Source of the DNA: Rhodococcus qingshengii
GTDB taxonomy: Bacteria; Actinomycetota; Actinomycetes; Mycobacteriales; Mycobacteriaceae
Assembly: GCF_021025955.1 (NCBI RefSeq)
Contig: NZ_JAJNCL010000002.1
Location: 609,626 to 673,625 of the forward strand
Length of the DNA: 64,000 bases
Reading direction: 5' to 3'
In this document: positions 54,708 to 63,999 of the stretch, one piece after another
Layout: every line of letters starts with the position of its first letter
Position numbering within the stretch: the first letter of the stretch is position 1
The notes under the pieces: generated by a model
What the model saw: the letters and a program-made list of their open reading frames with translations, nothing else
Told to the model about the DNA's origin: nothing
Databases searched by the model: none
Program-made: the position numbers and the translations under genes

Positions 54708-54806
54708 CGGATCCCGTCGAGGTAGTAAAATCCGTACTTTGTTCACGACCGCACTCGTCGTACGCTTCATCCGGCAAGTCGGGATCACAGATCATACGAA
54801 GGTGTT

Positions 54807-55544
54807 ATGGAAAGCGTCGCCCCGCAGATAACCGTCGTTGTACCTACATACAACGAGCGTGAGAACCTGCCAAAGCTCGTCGATCGCCTCGCCGCGTTGA
54901 AGATCCCGAACCTGCACGTCCTCGTGGTGGACGACAACTCCCCCGACGGTACGGGCGAGGTTGCCGACAAGTTGGGTATCGACGGCCCCATCCCGGTCGG
55001 AGTACTTCACCGCACGGTCAAGGACGGTCTCGGCCGTGCTTACGTCGCGGGCATGAGCCGGGCACTGGCAGAGAACGCAGACATCGTCATTCAGATGGAC
55101 GCAGATCTCTCGCACCCGTCCGAAGCGATCCCCGCCATGATCGAGATCCTCACCACTACCGATGCGGCAGTCGTTCTCGGCTCCCGCTACGTCGAAGGCG
55201 GCGCAGTCGCCGGCGACTGGCCGTGGCACCGCAAGGCTTTGTCCGCCTGGGCGAACTTCTACGTCAACGCCATTCTGCGACTGCACGTCAAGGATGCGAC
55301 CGCCGGCTTCAAGGCGTGGCATGCAAAGACCTTGCGCGACATCGACGTCGAATCGGTGCAGAGCAACGGCTACGCATTCCAGGTCGAGATGAACTACCGA
55401 GTTGTTCAGCGCGGCATGAAGATCGCCGAAACACCCATCCGCTTCGAGGAGCGCACCGAAGGCGTCTCCAAGATGAGTCTCTCGGTTCAGTTGGAGTCTG
55501 CTCTGGTGCCGTGGAAGCTCAAGTTCGGCAAGAAGTCTCTGTGA
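54807..55544 (+). CDS. Polyprenol monophosphomannose synthase
   Basis: A 245-residue GT2 glycosyltransferase: VVVPTYNERENLPKLVDRL, VVDDNSPDGTG, MDADLSHPSEAIP with the DXD-type metal site, and RYVEGGAVAGDWPWHRK. This is the Dpm1/Ppm1-D2 family, which makes polyprenyl-phosphate-mannose for lipomannan and protein mannosylation in actinobacteria. There is no fused N-acyltransferase domain. Its 3' end overlaps the convergent XRE gene by 26 bases. Confidence 0.92.
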   Translation: MESVAPQITVVVPTYNERENLPKLVDRLAALKIPNLHVLVVDDNSPDGTGEVADKLGIDGPIPVGVLHRTVKDGLGRAYVAGMSRALAENADIVIQMDADLSHPSEAIPAMIEILTTTDAAVVLGSRYVEGGAVAGDWPWHRKALSAWANFYVNAILRLHVKDATAGFKAWHAKTLRDIDVESVQSNGYAFQVEMNYRVVQRGMKIAETPIRFEERTEGVSKMSLSVQLESALVPWKLKFGKKSL

Positions 55545-56328
55545 CCTTGGCGGCCGATCGAAAGTAGTCGGCCGTCTGCGTGTCCGACGGGTAGAACGAT
55601 TCGATCGCAATCTCTGCGAGCGTGACGTCGCGCGGCGTACCGAACACTGTGGTGGTGCTGAACATCGCCAGTTCGGTATCGCCGGCGCGTACACGCAACG
55701 GAACCAGCAGGGAATTTGCGTGGTCGTCGTCGTGCCAGTCTCCGCCGCTCGGATAGGCGCGCAGCTCGTCGAGCAACGACGACAACTGCGCATCCGCACT
55801 GACCTCCACTTCCCGAGCCAGCCTGGTGAGCAGGTGGGCCCGCCACTGCGCGAGGTTGACGATCCGAGGCGCCATGCCCTCGGGATGCAAACTCAACCGC
55901 AAGACGTTCACCGGTGGTTCCAGAAGGAACGCAGCGGCGCCCTCGGTCAAAATTCCCACGGCCTGGTTCCCGGCGATCATCTCCCATTGCTGATCGACCA
56001 CCACGGCCGGATAAGGGTCATGCGCGTCGATGATGCGATCGATGGCCTCGCTCACCGCTGACATTGGCGCTTCCGCCAACGACTTTTGCGAGTACTCCGG
56101 TGAGTGGCCACTTGCCAGCAGAAGTGTGTTCTGTTGTCGTAGAGGAACATCCAGACATTCGGACAGGTGAAGGATCATGTCCCGGCTGGGTTTGGAGCGG
56201 CCGGTTTCGATGAAGCTCAGGTGCCTGGTCGACACTCCTGCCGCTACCGAGAGACCCAACTGAGTGAGCCTTCGCCGCTCCCGCCACCGCTTGAGTTCGG
56301 TGCCAACGTCTATCGTCTCGAAGGTCAT
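55519..56328 (-). CDS. XRE-family regulator with MmyB-type ligand domain
   Basis: A 269-residue regulator. The helix-turn-helix lies at residues 11-65 (ELKRWRERRRLTQLGLSVAAGVSTRHLSFIETGRSKPS). The C-terminal ~170 residues are the MmyB-like PAS domain (VVVDQQWEMIAGNQAV, FSTTTVFGTPRDVTLAEIAIESFYPSD), which may bind a fatty acid or other hydrophobic ligand. The gene upstream on the opposite strand (NTF2-like, 56466) is a possible target. Confidence 0.9.
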   Translation of the reverse strand: MTFETIDVGTELKRWRERRRLTQLGLSVAAGVSTRHLSFIETGRSKPSRDMILHLSECLDVPLRQQNTLLLASGHSPEYSQKSLAEAPMSAVSEAIDRIIDAHDPYPAVVVDQQWEMIAGNQAVGILTEGAAAFLLEPPVNVLRLSLHPEGMAPRIVNLAQWRAHLLTRLAREVEVSADAQLSSLLDELRAYPSGGDWHDDDHANSLLVPLRVRAGDTELAMFSTTTVFGTPRDVTLAEIAIESFYPSDTQTADYFRSAAKVTETSCRT

Positions 56329-56465
56329 TCTTTCAAGTTAGCGACCCGAGGTAGCCGAGACCATGACCTCGGAGGTAATCGACCCGAAGCAGTTTCGGAG
56401 GAACAGTGGTCTCAGCCGGCGAGACCGCCGGATGTTCACCACCGGAACTGATCAAGGGAGCGACC

Positions 56466-56831
56466 ATGAGCGACTTCGACGCAATCGCCGACGCCTATAT
56501 CGACATGTGGAACGAAACAGATACCACCGCCCGTAGAGCACGGATCGAGCAATTGTTCGCACCCGGCGGCCGCTACACCGATCCGCTCGCGGACGTCACC
56601 GGACACGGTCAGATCGACGCGATGATCAACGCTGTGCAGCAACAGTTTCCGGGCATGCACTTCACCCTCATCGGACCCGTGGACGCGCACCACCGACAGG
56701 CTCGATTCGGTTGGGCTCTCGGCCCGGCGGGGGCCGAGTCACTGATCGACGGGTTCGACGTACTCGAACGCGACGACCACGGCCGGGTGACGCTTGTCCT
56801 CGGGTTTCTCGACAAGGTACCTACGGCCTGA
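56466..56831 (+). CDS. NTF2-like (SnoaL-type) protein
   Basis: A 121-residue protein with the NTF2 fold pattern: DAIADAYIDMWNETDTTARR, FAPGGRYTDPLADVTGHGQI and FTLIGPVDAHH. Such proteins bind small hydrophobic molecules or act as isomerases/hydrolases; substrate unknown. A GGAG lies just before ATG 56466. It is divergent from the MmyB-type regulator, which commonly controls the neighbouring gene. Confidence 0.85.
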   Translation: MSDFDAIADAYIDMWNETDTTARRARIEQLFAPGGRYTDPLADVTGHGQIDAMINAVQQQFPGMHFTLIGPVDAHHRQARFGWALGPAGAESLIDGFDVLERDDHGRVTLVLGFLDKVPTA

Positions 56832-56897
56832 ATCGGGACTACCACCGACAGCGTTCGCCACGAAGGCTGTCGGTGGTCCGTGGCATCATCGGTGCCG

Positions 56898-57518
56898 ATG
56901 AACGCCGACGGATTTACCTGGTCCACACCGATTCCCGAGTCCGAGGGTGCTGAGTACGGCGCTCACACGCTGACCGTCAACGGCCTTCCCACCGTCTATC
57001 GAACCGCCAAGACGACGCCGACCAAGCTCGGTCAGTTCGTCACGCTGTGGCGCCGTTCCGAGGACGGGCCCATCCGCCCCTTCGACACCAGCGACGGCGC
57101 CATGCTGTTCGTGGTGAAGGTCTACGACGAAGAGCATGTGGGGCACTTCGTCTTTCCCGTCGAGACCCTCGTCGAACACGACATCGTGTCGACGAACTTC
57201 TCAGGTGGTAAGCGCGCTATCCGGGTCTATGCGCCCTGGGTTACGCCGACCAGTGTGCAAGCAGTCAGAACTCAGCGCTGGCAGATCCGGCATTTCGGCG
57301 AGTTCCCTGATGTACTCAGCTCAGCTGCTGTTCAGCTCACCTGCGGTTCAGCTCACCTGATACGTCGCGATGATGACGCCTGTTGTCGTAGGGACGCTGT
57401 CGGTGAGGGTGAACTGAGCGAGCGCAGCTCCGTCGGGGAACAATCTGCGCCCGGTTCCGAGAACCAGCGGATGAATGAGCAGAGTGTAGGTGTCGACGAG
57501 ACGCCGTTCGGCCAATGA
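56898..57518 (+). CDS. MepB-like protein with extended C-terminus
   Basis: A 206-residue frame beginning MNADGFTWSTPIPESEGAEY. The first ~145 residues match the MepB family (WRRSEDGPIRPFD, DGAMLFVVKV, GHFVFPVETLVEHDIVS, RAIRVYAPW, QRWQIRHFGEF). The family normally ends soon after this, yet the frame here continues 60 more codons through the 3' end of the convergent reductase gene, with low-complexity sequence, so the true C-terminus may have lost its stop. Function unknown. Confidence 0.75.
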   Translation: MNADGFTWSTPIPESEGAEYGAHTLTVNGLPTVYRTAKTTPTKLGQFVTLWRRSEDGPIRPFDTSDGAMLFVVKVYDEEHVGHFVFPVETLVEHDIVSTNFSGGKRAIRVYAPWVTPTSVQAVRTQRWQIRHFGEFPDVLSSAAVQLTCGSAHLIRRDDDACCRRDAVGEGELSERSSVGEQSAPGSENQRMNEQSVGVDETPFGQ

Positions 57519-57929
57519 CGTGATCAAGTCGCCGCTGCCCAGAATCACCAGATCCGGACCCTCGCTTTCCTTGAGCGCGGCTACGGCATCGGCAGCATCA
57601 CCTTTCAACAAGGTCGAGTTCTTCCACGGGAGCGGCTCGCCCAAAGTTCTTGAAGCTACGTACTTCTGCGTGTTGTCAAGCACCTCGGTAAACGGATTGT
57701 CGGTCTGAAACGGCCAGTACGAGGCGAAGTTCTCGTAGGTTCTGCGCCCGAAGAGCAACTCGGATTTCTTCGCCATCCCCTCCCCCATCTTCTGCGCCAT
57801 GACGGAATCGTTGAAGGGTGCCGCCCACCCACCGTGCTCGAATCCGCCACGACGGTCTTCGTCCGGCCCACCAGGTGCCTGCATGACACCGTCGAGAGTC
57901 ACGCTGTTGGTCACGCTGAGTTTTCTCAT
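57348..57929 (-). CDS. RibD-C/dihydrofolate-reductase-family protein
   Basis: A 193-residue protein of the bacterial DHFR-like/RibD C-terminal family: MRKLSVTNSVTLDGVMQAPGGPDE at the N-terminus, LLFGRRTYENFASYWP and VILGSGDLITSL. It probably uses NADPH to reduce an unknown substrate. Its 3' end overlaps the MepB-like frame by 171 bases. Confidence 0.88.
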   Translation of the reverse strand: MRKLSVTNSVTLDGVMQAPGGPDEDRRGGFEHGGWAAPFNDSVMAQKMGEGMAKKSELLFGRRTYENFASYWPFQTDNPFTEVLDNTQKYVASRTLGEPLPWKNSTLLKGDAADAVAALKESEGPDLVILGSGDLITSLAERRLVDTYTLLIHPLVLGTGRRLFPDGAALAQFTLTDSVPTTTGVIIATYQVS

Positions 57930-57967
57930 AACTTCGATCCTGCGCCTGAAGGACCATCAGGGAAAGA

Positions 57968-58007
57968 GAAAACGGGCGGTCCTTCTCGAATGAGAAGAAC
58001 CACCCGT
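57968..58007 (-). terminator. Terminator of glyS
   Basis: On the minus strand ACGGGTGGTTCTTCTC pairs (two mismatches or G-U) with GAGAAGGACCGCCCGT around ATTC, followed by TTTTC. It begins 17 bases after the glyS stop. Confidence 0.8.
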
Positions 58008-58023
58008 CAGCTTCGAACGAGAA

Positions 58024-59430
58024 TCAGGAACCGATCAGCCGTGCGGCCAGGTAGCTTTCCACCTGATCGAGGGCGACGCGTTCCTGCGCCATGGAGTCAC
58101 GCTCACGCACCGTGACGGCCTGATCTTCGAGGGTGTCGAAGTCGACCGTGATGCAGAACGGCGTGCCGATCTCGTCCTGGCGACGGTAACGACGACCGAT
58201 GGCGCCGGCGTCGTCGAACTCGACGTTCCAGTTCTGACGCAGCTGCGCTGCAAGATCTTTCGCCTTGGGGGTCAGGTCCGCGTTACGCGAGAGCGGCAGA
58301 ACGGCAGCCTTCACCGGAGCGAGTCGACGATCCAGGCGGAGCACCGTGCGCTTGTCGACGCCGCCCTTGGAGTTGGGCGCCTCGTCCTCGGTGTAGGCGT
58401 CGACCAGGAAGGCCATCAGCGAACGCGTGAGACCGGCCGCCGGCTCGATGACGTACGGCGTGTAACGCTCGCCCGTCGTCTGGTCGTAGTAGTTCAGCTC
58501 GGTGCCCGAGTGCTTGGAGTGCGTCGAGAGGTCGAAGTCGGTACGGTTCGCGATGCCCTCGAGCTCGCCCCATTCGCTGCCCTGGAAGTGGAAGCGGTAC
58601 TCGATGTCGGTCGTGCCCTTCGAGTAGTGCGAAAGCTTTTCCGGCGCATGCTCGTAGAGACGCAGGTTGTCCTTGTTGATGCCGAGGCCGGTGTACCAGT
58701 CCAGGCGGTAGTCGATCCAGTACTGATGCCACTGCTCGTCTTCGCCCGGCTTGACGAAGAATTCCATCTCCATCTGCTCGAACTCGCGGGTGCGGAAGAT
58801 GAAGTTGCCGGGGGTGATCTCGTTGCGGAAGCTCTTGCCGATCTGGCCGATGCCGAACGGCGGCTTCTTACGCGAGGTGGTCAGTACGTTGGCGAAGTTC
58901 ACGAAGATGCCCTGCGCGGTCTCGGGGCGAAGGTAGTGCATGCCCTCTTCGCTCTCGACGGGGCCGAGGTAGGTCTTGAGCATCATGTTGAAGTCGCGCG
59001 GCTCGGTCCACTGGCCGACGGTGCCGCAATCGGGGCAACCGATGAGGTCCATCGTGACGTCGTCCGGGTTGTCGAGCTTCTTCTTCTCCGCGTACGCCTC
59101 CTGCAGGTGATCCTGACGGTGACGCTTGTGACAGTTGAGGCACTCGACGAGCGGGTCGTTGAAGACACCGACGTGTCCGGATGCGACCCACACCTCGCGG
59201 GGCAGAATCACCGAGGAGTCGAGGCCGACGACGTCCTCGCGGCTGGTGACCATGTTGCGCCACCACTGGCGCTTGATGTTCTCCTTGAGCTCGACACCCA
59301 ACGGGCCGTAGTCCCACGCGGACTTGGTACCGCCGTAGATCTCACCGCACGGGTAGACCAGGCCTCGCCGCTTGGCGAGATTGACAACGGCTTCGATCTT
59401 GGACTTGGGTGCCACTCGATTGCTCTCCAT
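58024..59430 (-). CDS. glyS: Glycyl-tRNA synthetase (alpha2 type)
   Basis: A 468-residue class II synthetase charging tRNA-Gly. Recognisable segments include [20 protein letters not shown], a zinc-binding pair CLNCHKRH and [22 protein letters not shown] (class II motif 2 region), [13 protein letters not shown] and [18 protein letters not shown] (motif 3). ATG 59430 is chosen over the frame's earlier start at 59517. It is divergent from smtB, as in Rv2357c-Rv2358. Confidence 0.95.
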   Translation of the reverse strand: MESNRVAPKSKIEAVVNLAKRRGLVYPCGEIYGGTKSAWDYGPLGVELKENIKRQWWRNMVTSREDVVGLDSSVILPREVWVASGHVGVFNDPLVECLNCHKRHRQDHLQEAYAEKKKLDNPDDVTMDLIGCPDCGTVGQWTEPRDFNMMLKTYLGPVESEEGMHYLRPETAQGIFVNFANVLTTSRKKPPFGIGQIGKSFRNEITPGNFIFRTREFEQMEMEFFVKPGEDEQWHQYWIDYRLDWYTGLGINKDNLRLYEHAPEKLSHYSKGTTDIEYRFHFQGSEWGELEGIANRTDFDLSTHSKHSGTELNYYDQTTGERYTPYVIEPAAGLTRSLMAFLVDAYTEDEAPNSKGGVDKRTVLRLDRRLAPVKAAVLPLSRNADLTPKAKDLAAQLRQNWNVEFDDAGAIGRRYRRQDEIGTPFCITVDFDTLEDQAVTVRERDSMAQERVALDQVESYLAARLIGS

Positions 59431-59515
59431 CTGGGTAATAGATGCATGATTTTCGTGCGCTTTTCGCACCATCAGCCTATCTGGCGGCTGCCACGCACTT
59501 CCGTCCAAGGTTGAC

Positions 59516-59531
59516 ATGCATACTTGTGCAT
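59516..59531. promoter_or_regulatory. Candidate SmtB operator
   Basis: ATGCATACTTGTGCAT has inverted ATGCA/TGCAT arms with a 6-base spacer, reminiscent of ArsR/SmtB operators, 83 bases upstream of smtB. Motif-based guess. Confidence 0.35.
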
Positions 59532-59538
59532 ATCAAAA

Positions 59539-59553
59539 TGAAAGTGATTTGCA
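59539..59553. promoter_or_regulatory. Candidate Zur box
   Basis: TGAAAGTGATTTGCA is an imperfect 7-1-7 palindrome of the Fur/Zur type (outer TG/CA and AAA/TTT symmetric), 61 bases upstream of the smtB-zur operon. Confidence 0.4.
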
Positions 59554-59613
59554 ATAATGTGGTGAGATGGCTATGCCCGGACATCATGATCTACCCCTCG
59601 AAGGAGCCTCGCT

Positions 59614-59997
59614 GTGAGCATTGCGGATACCGGCGATCTCCACAAAAGCCATGATCATTCCGACCTCGGACACACGCGCGACCCGTTCGAAGCCGCACCT
59701 CCCGCGCCCGTGCCACCCAAGGAGACCTTGGCGGCCGCCGGCGAAATTCTGCGGGCACTGGCTGCACCCGTCCGGATCGCGATCGTGCTTCAACTGCACG
59801 AGTCGGAGCGTTGCGTTCACGAACTCGTCGGCGCTCTCGGTGTCACTCAGCCACTCATCAGCCAGCATCTGCGCGTTCTCAAAGCAGCGGGCGTCGTCCG
59901 CGGCGAACGCAACGGACGAGAAGTTCTCTATCGACTAGTCGACGATCACCTCGCACACATCGTCGTCGACGCTGTCGCCCACGCCGAAGAAGGATGA
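59614..59997 (+). CDS. smtB: ArsR/SmtB-family zinc-responsive repressor
   Basis: A 127-residue winged-helix repressor. The DNA-reading helix is in LGVTQPLISQHLRVLKAAGVV. The C-terminal helix has DDHLAHIVVDAVAHAEE, an exact D-x-H-x10-H-x2-E alpha-5 zinc site. The N-terminus is His-rich (HKSHDHSDLGH). As in M. tuberculosis Rv2358, it is cotranscribed with zur, and zinc should release it from DNA. GTG 59614 is the start. Confidence 0.93.
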   Translation: MSIADTGDLHKSHDHSDLGHTRDPFEAAPPAPVPPKETLAAAGEILRALAAPVRIAIVLQLHESERCVHELVGALGVTQPLISQHLRVLKAAGVVRGERNGREVLYRLVDDHLAHIVVDAVAHAEEG

Positions 59998-60440
59998 GAT
60001 TCCACCGCATGAACACTCCGGGCAGTACGACCTCGAAACGTGGACCGGCCACCGTCGGCGTTCGTTCCACAAAGCAGCGCAGCGCCATCTCCGCCTTGCT
60101 CGACGACATCGACGAATTCAAGTCGGCACAGGAACTGCACGACGAACTGCGCAAGCGCGGTGAGGGCATCGGCTTGACCACCGTCTACCGCACGCTGCAG
60201 GCACTGTCCGACGCCGGAACCATCGACGTTCTGCGCACCGACACGGGCGAGTCCGTTTACCGTCGGTGCTCCTCCGGCCACCATCATCACCTGGTATGCC
60301 GCAACTGCGGATTCACCGTCGAGGTCGAGGGCCCGACGGTCGAGCAGTGGTCACAGACCATCGCCGAGGACAACGGTTTCACCGAAGTGAGTCACACTGT
60401 CGAGATCTTCGGCACCTGCCGCGACTGCGCGGCCAGCTGA
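59994..60440 (+). CDS. zur: Zinc uptake regulator Zur (FurB)
   Basis: A 148-residue Fur-family repressor. The N-terminal winged helix contains TKQRSAISALLDDIDEF and GIGLTTVYRTLQALSD; the metal-binding part has CSSGHHHHLVCRNCG and CRDC, giving the structural CxxC pairs and the His-rich zinc site. ATG 59994 overlaps the smtB stop (ATGA), so smtB and zur are coupled: zinc relieves SmtB repression, and Zur-Zn represses uptake genes. A 3-base-separated Rv2360c-like gene converges. Confidence 0.94.
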   Translation: MRFHRMNTPGSTTSKRGPATVGVRSTKQRSAISALLDDIDEFKSAQELHDELRKRGEGIGLTTVYRTLQALSDAGTIDVLRTDTGESVYRRCSSGHHHHLVCRNCGFTVEVEGPTVEQWSQTIAEDNGFTEVSHTVEIFGTCRDCAAS

Positions 60441-60444
60441 GAGC

Positions 60445-60467
60445 GTCAGGGAATCAAACCCTGACGG
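60445..60467. terminator. Shared hairpin at the zur / 60446 gene convergence
   Basis: CGTCAGGG (60445-60452) pairs with CCCTGACG (60460-60467) around a 7-nt loop. It spans the stop of the minus-strand gene, so on that strand the hairpin is inside the coding end. Confidence 0.5.
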
Positions 60468-60868
60468 GCGGTATCGGCACCGGTGAGCGCGAGTAGCAAC
60501 ATCGTGGTCAGTGCCTCGTCGTCCAGTCCGGCGGCAGGGAACGTGTATCGCAGGATGACGTCCGCCAGACTGCCGTGGCCGAACACCGCGATGGAGCCGA
60601 ATTGGATGGTGCGATTCCGCTCGGCCACCTTGCGATGCAGTGCCGCGCTGACCGGTCGGTCCCATGCGAGAACACACGTCATGGACAGCACGTCCAGACC
60701 CTCGGACAGATTCATCGCCTGGATCGAACACAGCGCGCCGGAGTACTGGAAACCCAGTGATCCGTCGGCAGCCACATCGACCGTCACGAAATGCGCCAGC
60801 GAGGCAGCCGCACGTTCTTGTAGGTGGGCTGCTTCGTCGGTGGTGTCGGTCATGTTCTCCCCTGTCAT
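60446..60868 (-). CDS. YbjN-like conserved protein (Rv2360c-like)
   Basis: A 140-residue acidic protein with the alternating pattern [27 protein letters not shown] of the YbjN/secretion-chaperone-like fold. Function unknown. ATG 60868 overlaps the uppS stop (ATGA). A second Met at 60853 would shorten it by five residues. Confidence 0.8.
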   Translation of the reverse strand: MTGENMTDTTDEAAHLQERAAASLAHFVTVDVAADGSLGFQYSGALCSIQAMNLSEGLDVLSMTCVLAWDRPVSAALHRKVAERNRTIQFGSIAVFGHGSLADVILRYTFPAAGLDDEALTTMLLLALTGADTARQGLIP

Positions 60869-61683
60869 TTGACGCCACCGAATCTACGGTCGCGTGAGGC
60901 GAATTCGACGCACGCGGCCCACAGGTCGCGGCGATCGAAATCGGGAAACAGCTTCTCCTGGTACACCATTTCGGCGTAGGCGGATTGCCAGATCAAGAAA
61001 TTGGACGTCCGCTGTTCTCCCGACGGACGCAGGAACAGATCGACGTCGGGCATGTCGGGTTCGTCGAGGTACTTGGCCACCGTCGCCTCGGTGATCTTGT
61101 CCGGATTGATCTCACCGGCGGCGACACGCTTCGCGATTTCCTTTACCGCATCGGCAATTTCGGCCCGGCCGCCGTAATTCACACACATGGTCAAGTTCAT
61201 GACGGTGTTGTTCTTGGTCAGTTCTTCGGCGATCTCGAGTTCCTTGATCACACTCGCCCACAGGCGCGGTTTACGACCGGCCCACCGAACACGCACACCC
61301 ATTTCGTTCATCTCATCGCGTCGGCGACGGATGACGTCACGGTTGAAGCCCATCAGGAATCGAACCTCGTCGGGACTGCGCTTCCAGTTCTCGGTGGAGA
61401 AGGCGTAGGCGGAGAGCCACTCGACGCCCATCTCGATGCAACCGCACACCGTGTCCATCAGGACAGCTTCGCCGCGTTCGTGCCCGGCGGTTCGCGGCAA
61501 ACCTCGCTCCTGAGCCCACCGACCGTTGCCGTCCATCACCAACGCGACGTGGCGCGGGATGAGTTCGGTTTGCAGGATCGGCGGGGTCGCCCCGGACGGG
61601 TGTGGGTCCGGTGGCCGGATCACCCGATCAGCAGCAGAATCAAGCGGAGTTCGCGGTTCGCGTCGTCGAATCACGGGTTCCAT
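60865..61683 (-). CDS. uppS: Isoprenyl transferase (Z-decaprenyl/undecaprenyl diphosphate synthase)
   Basis: A 272-residue cis-prenyltransferase making the polyprenyl diphosphate carrier for peptidoglycan, arabinogalactan and lipomannan. Conserved region I is [22 protein letters not shown] with the catalytic Asp; region V is [21 protein letters not shown]. Mycobacterial orthologue Rv2361c makes decaprenyl diphosphate. The start overlaps the end of recO by 44 bases. Confidence 0.94.
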   Translation of the reverse strand: MEPVIRRREPRTPLDSAADRVIRPPDPHPSGATPPILQTELIPRHVALVMDGNGRWAQERGLPRTAGHERGEAVLMDTVCGCIEMGVEWLSAYAFSTENWKRSPDEVRFLMGFNRDVIRRRRDEMNEMGVRVRWAGRKPRLWASVIKELEIAEELTKNNTVMNLTMCVNYGGRAEIADAVKEIAKRVAAGEINPDKITEATVAKYLDEPDMPDVDLFLRPSGEQRTSNFLIWQSAYAEMVYQEKLFPDFDRRDLWAACVEFASRDRRFGGVK

Positions 61684-62455
61684 CCTGCCTCACGGGCAAG
61701 TCGACCTCGACGGCTGCATGCGGCCTCGAACGCTCGATCAGCGGCAACGTCCGCAATTGGCGCTCGAGATGCCACTGCAAGTGTGCCGCGACCAGTCCGC
61801 TGGCTTGCGTCCGCAGAGTCGCGGGCGCCGAGTCGGTACCCTCCCACTCCCCCCGGAGCAGCGATTCCATCAAGTCGAGCACTCCGGGCGACGGCGTCGC
61901 AGCACCCGCCGGGCGGCAATAGGTACACACGGCTCCACCTGCGGCGACGTGAAATGCCCGGTGCGGTCCAGGAGCACTGCAGCGCGCACACTCTTCGAGG
62001 GCAGGTGCCCAACCCGCATAGCCCATGGCCCGCAACAAGAAAGCGTCGAGCACGAACTCGACCGGCCGTGCCTGCTCGGCGATCGCGCGCAGTGCGCCCA
62101 CCGTCAATCGTTGAAGTTGTGGGGCGGGCGCACGTTCCTCACCGGCCAACCGCTCGGCAGTTTCGAGTACCGCGCACGCCGTCGTGTACCGGCTGTAGTC
62201 GTCGACGATGTCCGTAGCGAAGGCATCCACGGTCTGCACCTGAGTGATGATGTCGAGATTCTTGCCCGGGAGAAGCTGCACGTCGATGTGAGCAAACGGT
62301 TCGAGTCTGGCGCCGAATTTGGAGGTTGTTCGGCGGACACCTTTGGCCACGGCACGCACCAACCCGAACTGACGGGTGAGCAACGTGACGATGTGGTCGG
62401 CTTCGCCAAGTTTGTGCAGGCGCAGCACCACCGCCGTGTCTCGATACAACCTCAC
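61640..62455 (-). CDS. recO: DNA repair protein RecO
   Basis: A 271-residue protein of the RecFOR pathway, loading RecA on SSB-coated DNA. The N-terminal OB-fold starts [27 protein letters not shown] and the C-terminal half has a zinc site: CARCSAPG and [11 protein letters not shown] 62455 begins the conserved part; the frame extends 34 codons upstream. Position matches Rv2362c. Confidence 0.93.
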   Translation of the reverse strand: MRLYRDTAVVLRLHKLGEADHIVTLLTRQFGLVRAVAKGVRRTTSKFGARLEPFAHIDVQLLPGKNLDIITQVQTVDAFATDIVDDYSRYTTACAVLETAERLAGEERAPAPQLQRLTVGALRAIAEQARPVEFVLDAFLLRAMGYAGWAPALEECARCSAPGPHRAFHVAAGGAVCTYCRPAGAATPSPGVLDLMESLLRGEWEGTDSAPATLRTQASGLVAAHLQWHLERQLRTLPLIERSRPHAAVEVDLPVRQDGTRDSTTRTANSA

Positions 62456-62541
62456 TCGACCAGTGTCCCACGTTGTGCCGACGAGAATGCGCGATGCCGC
62501 GCCCGATCCCGAGCCGGGTGGTGTCCGGATAGACTGACCCG

Positions 62542-63291
62542 ATGCCGAGCGACGCAATTGCGCAACCTGCCACTGCGGAGTTGACCGGTCGCGAAGCTCG
62601 GTGGGAGCGGCACAACTCCGAGCGTCAGAAACGGATACTCACCTCGGCTGTCGAACTGATCGAAGAGCGGGCAGCAGGTGCCGAGGTGTCCGTTCAACAG
62701 ATCGCCGACCGGGCCGGTCTCGCCAAGTCAGTGGTGTACCGGCAATTCAGCGGCCGGGACGACCTCGATCGACGAGTCCGAGCGTTTGTGCTCGGCCAAT
62801 TTGCAGCTGCCCTGGATGCGTCGATGAGCATTTCGGTCGGCACTCTCGACGAGATCCTGACCCGTACCATCAGCGCCGCCGCCGAGTGGATCACCGAGCA
62901 TCCTCGTATTCACGAGTTCATGGGTACCGGCCCCACCGACTACGACGACGAGAGCATCGACGCGATAAGCAGTCTGAAGGCGACAATCGCCGACTCGGCC
63001 CGCGCAATCATCACCGAAGTCGGCCGATCCGTGGGGATCGATTCGTCGCCCTTCGATTCACTACCGTTCGCAGTGGTGACGATGGTCGAGGGCACGCTCA
63101 CTCACTGGGTCCGAAGCACTGATCCGAAACCGAGTCGCGCAGAGATCGTCGCCGACCTCGCGAAATACACCTGGTACATGTTCGACGGCGTTGCCCGCTC
63201 GAGCGGGCTCACGCTCGATCCCCACGTCGAATTGTCCACGCTCATCGCTGAACTGGTGTCGTCCGACGGCCAGTCCTCGCTGCCTGACTAG
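62542..63291 (+). CDS. TetR-family transcriptional regulator
   Basis: A 249-residue regulator with a helix-turn-helix at residues 30-75 (QKRILTSAVELIEERAAGAEVSVQQIADRAGLAKSVVYRQFSGRDDL). The C-terminal ligand domain is typical in length. It converges with an AurF-type gene, and is divergent from recO. Its target and ligand are unknown. Confidence 0.9.
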   Translation: MPSDAIAQPATAELTGREARWERHNSERQKRILTSAVELIEERAAGAEVSVQQIADRAGLAKSVVYRQFSGRDDLDRRVRAFVLGQFAAALDASMSISVGTLDEILTRTISAAAEWITEHPRIHEFMGTGPTDYDDESIDAISSLKATIADSARAIITEVGRSVGIDSSPFDSLPFAVVTMVEGTLTHWVRSTDPKPSRAEIVADLAKYTWYMFDGVARSSGLTLDPHVELSTLIAELVSSDGQSSLPD

Positions 63292-63318
63292 ATCCGGGCC
63301 GCCTGACTAGATCCGGGT
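63280..63318. repeat. Direct repeat spanning two stop codons
   Basis: GCCTGACTAGATCCGGG occurs at 63282-63298 and again at 63301-63317, an almost tandem duplication. The first copy contains the TetR stop codon (TAG) and the second the stop codon of the convergent diiron gene (CTAGATC read on the minus strand). Confidence 0.7.
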
Positions 63319-63999
63319 TTTGTCGGAGCGCTTCGGCTCGCCGCGATAGCGTGCGTAGTCGCCGTCGATGCGCAGCTTTCGCCACACCCGCTTCGACACC
63401 GGGTTCATCAGACCGAGTTCGTCTGCCAGGGACCGCATTTCACCGAAGTAGTTACCCAGAATTCGGCGCGAATGCGGGCTGCCCCAGAAAGCACTGGTCA
63501 TCACGTCTTCGGGAATGCCGAATTCTTCGGCGAATTCCTTGGGCGGTGACATGATTTCGCCTGCGAGCCAACGCATCGCGCCGGGGAAGGCAACCGACGT
63601 CATTGCCCGACTGGTACGACTGAGCCTGGGGACGTGATTGCGCAGGAACTCGTGCGCAAACGAAATATGTCTCGCTTCTTCGGCGATGTGAATCTCCATG
63701 GTGCGGAGCATCGCCGGCGGGGTGTCCTTACCTTCGCGGATCAAGTCCTTCTGGAAGTGGTCGATCGGTTCTTCTCCGGCAAGAATGCCGATGAAGAAGA
63801 TGACCGGGAACTTGGCACCCAGCACTCCGATGATGGGCGAGAGGCGCCGGAACATCGGACGCATACCCGGCACATCGATATCCATACGATTGACGAGTTC
63901 CTGGAACATCTGGATGTGATTGCACTCTTCGGTCATCTCGTGCAGGCAGTACCGGAACTCGGGCGACTGGTTGGGAAGCGCCATGATGTACTGCAGCAT
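63307..63999 (-). CDS. AurF-type diiron oxygenase, 5' part beyond window
   Basis: 230 residues visible with the metal-binding E-x-x-H motifs: EMTEECNHIQMF and HIAEEARHISFAHEFL, plus EEPIDHFQ between. This is the p-aminobenzoate N-oxygenase/AurF-like ferritin fold (PF11583 type). The N-terminal part, with the first iron ligand, lies past the window's end, so the start is not known; the Met at 63999 is not necessarily the true start. Confidence 0.8.
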   Translation of the reverse strand: MLQYIMALPNQSPEFRYCLHEMTEECNHIQMFQELVNRMDIDVPGMRPMFRRLSPIIGVLGAKFPVIFFIGILAGEEPIDHFQKDLIREGKDTPPAMLRTMEIHIAEEARHISFAHEFLRNHVPRLSRTSRAMTSVAFPGAMRWLAGEIMSPPKEFAEEFGIPEDVMTSAFWGSPHSRRILGNYFGEMRSLADELGLMNPVSKRVWRKLRIDGDYARYRGEPKRSDKTRI

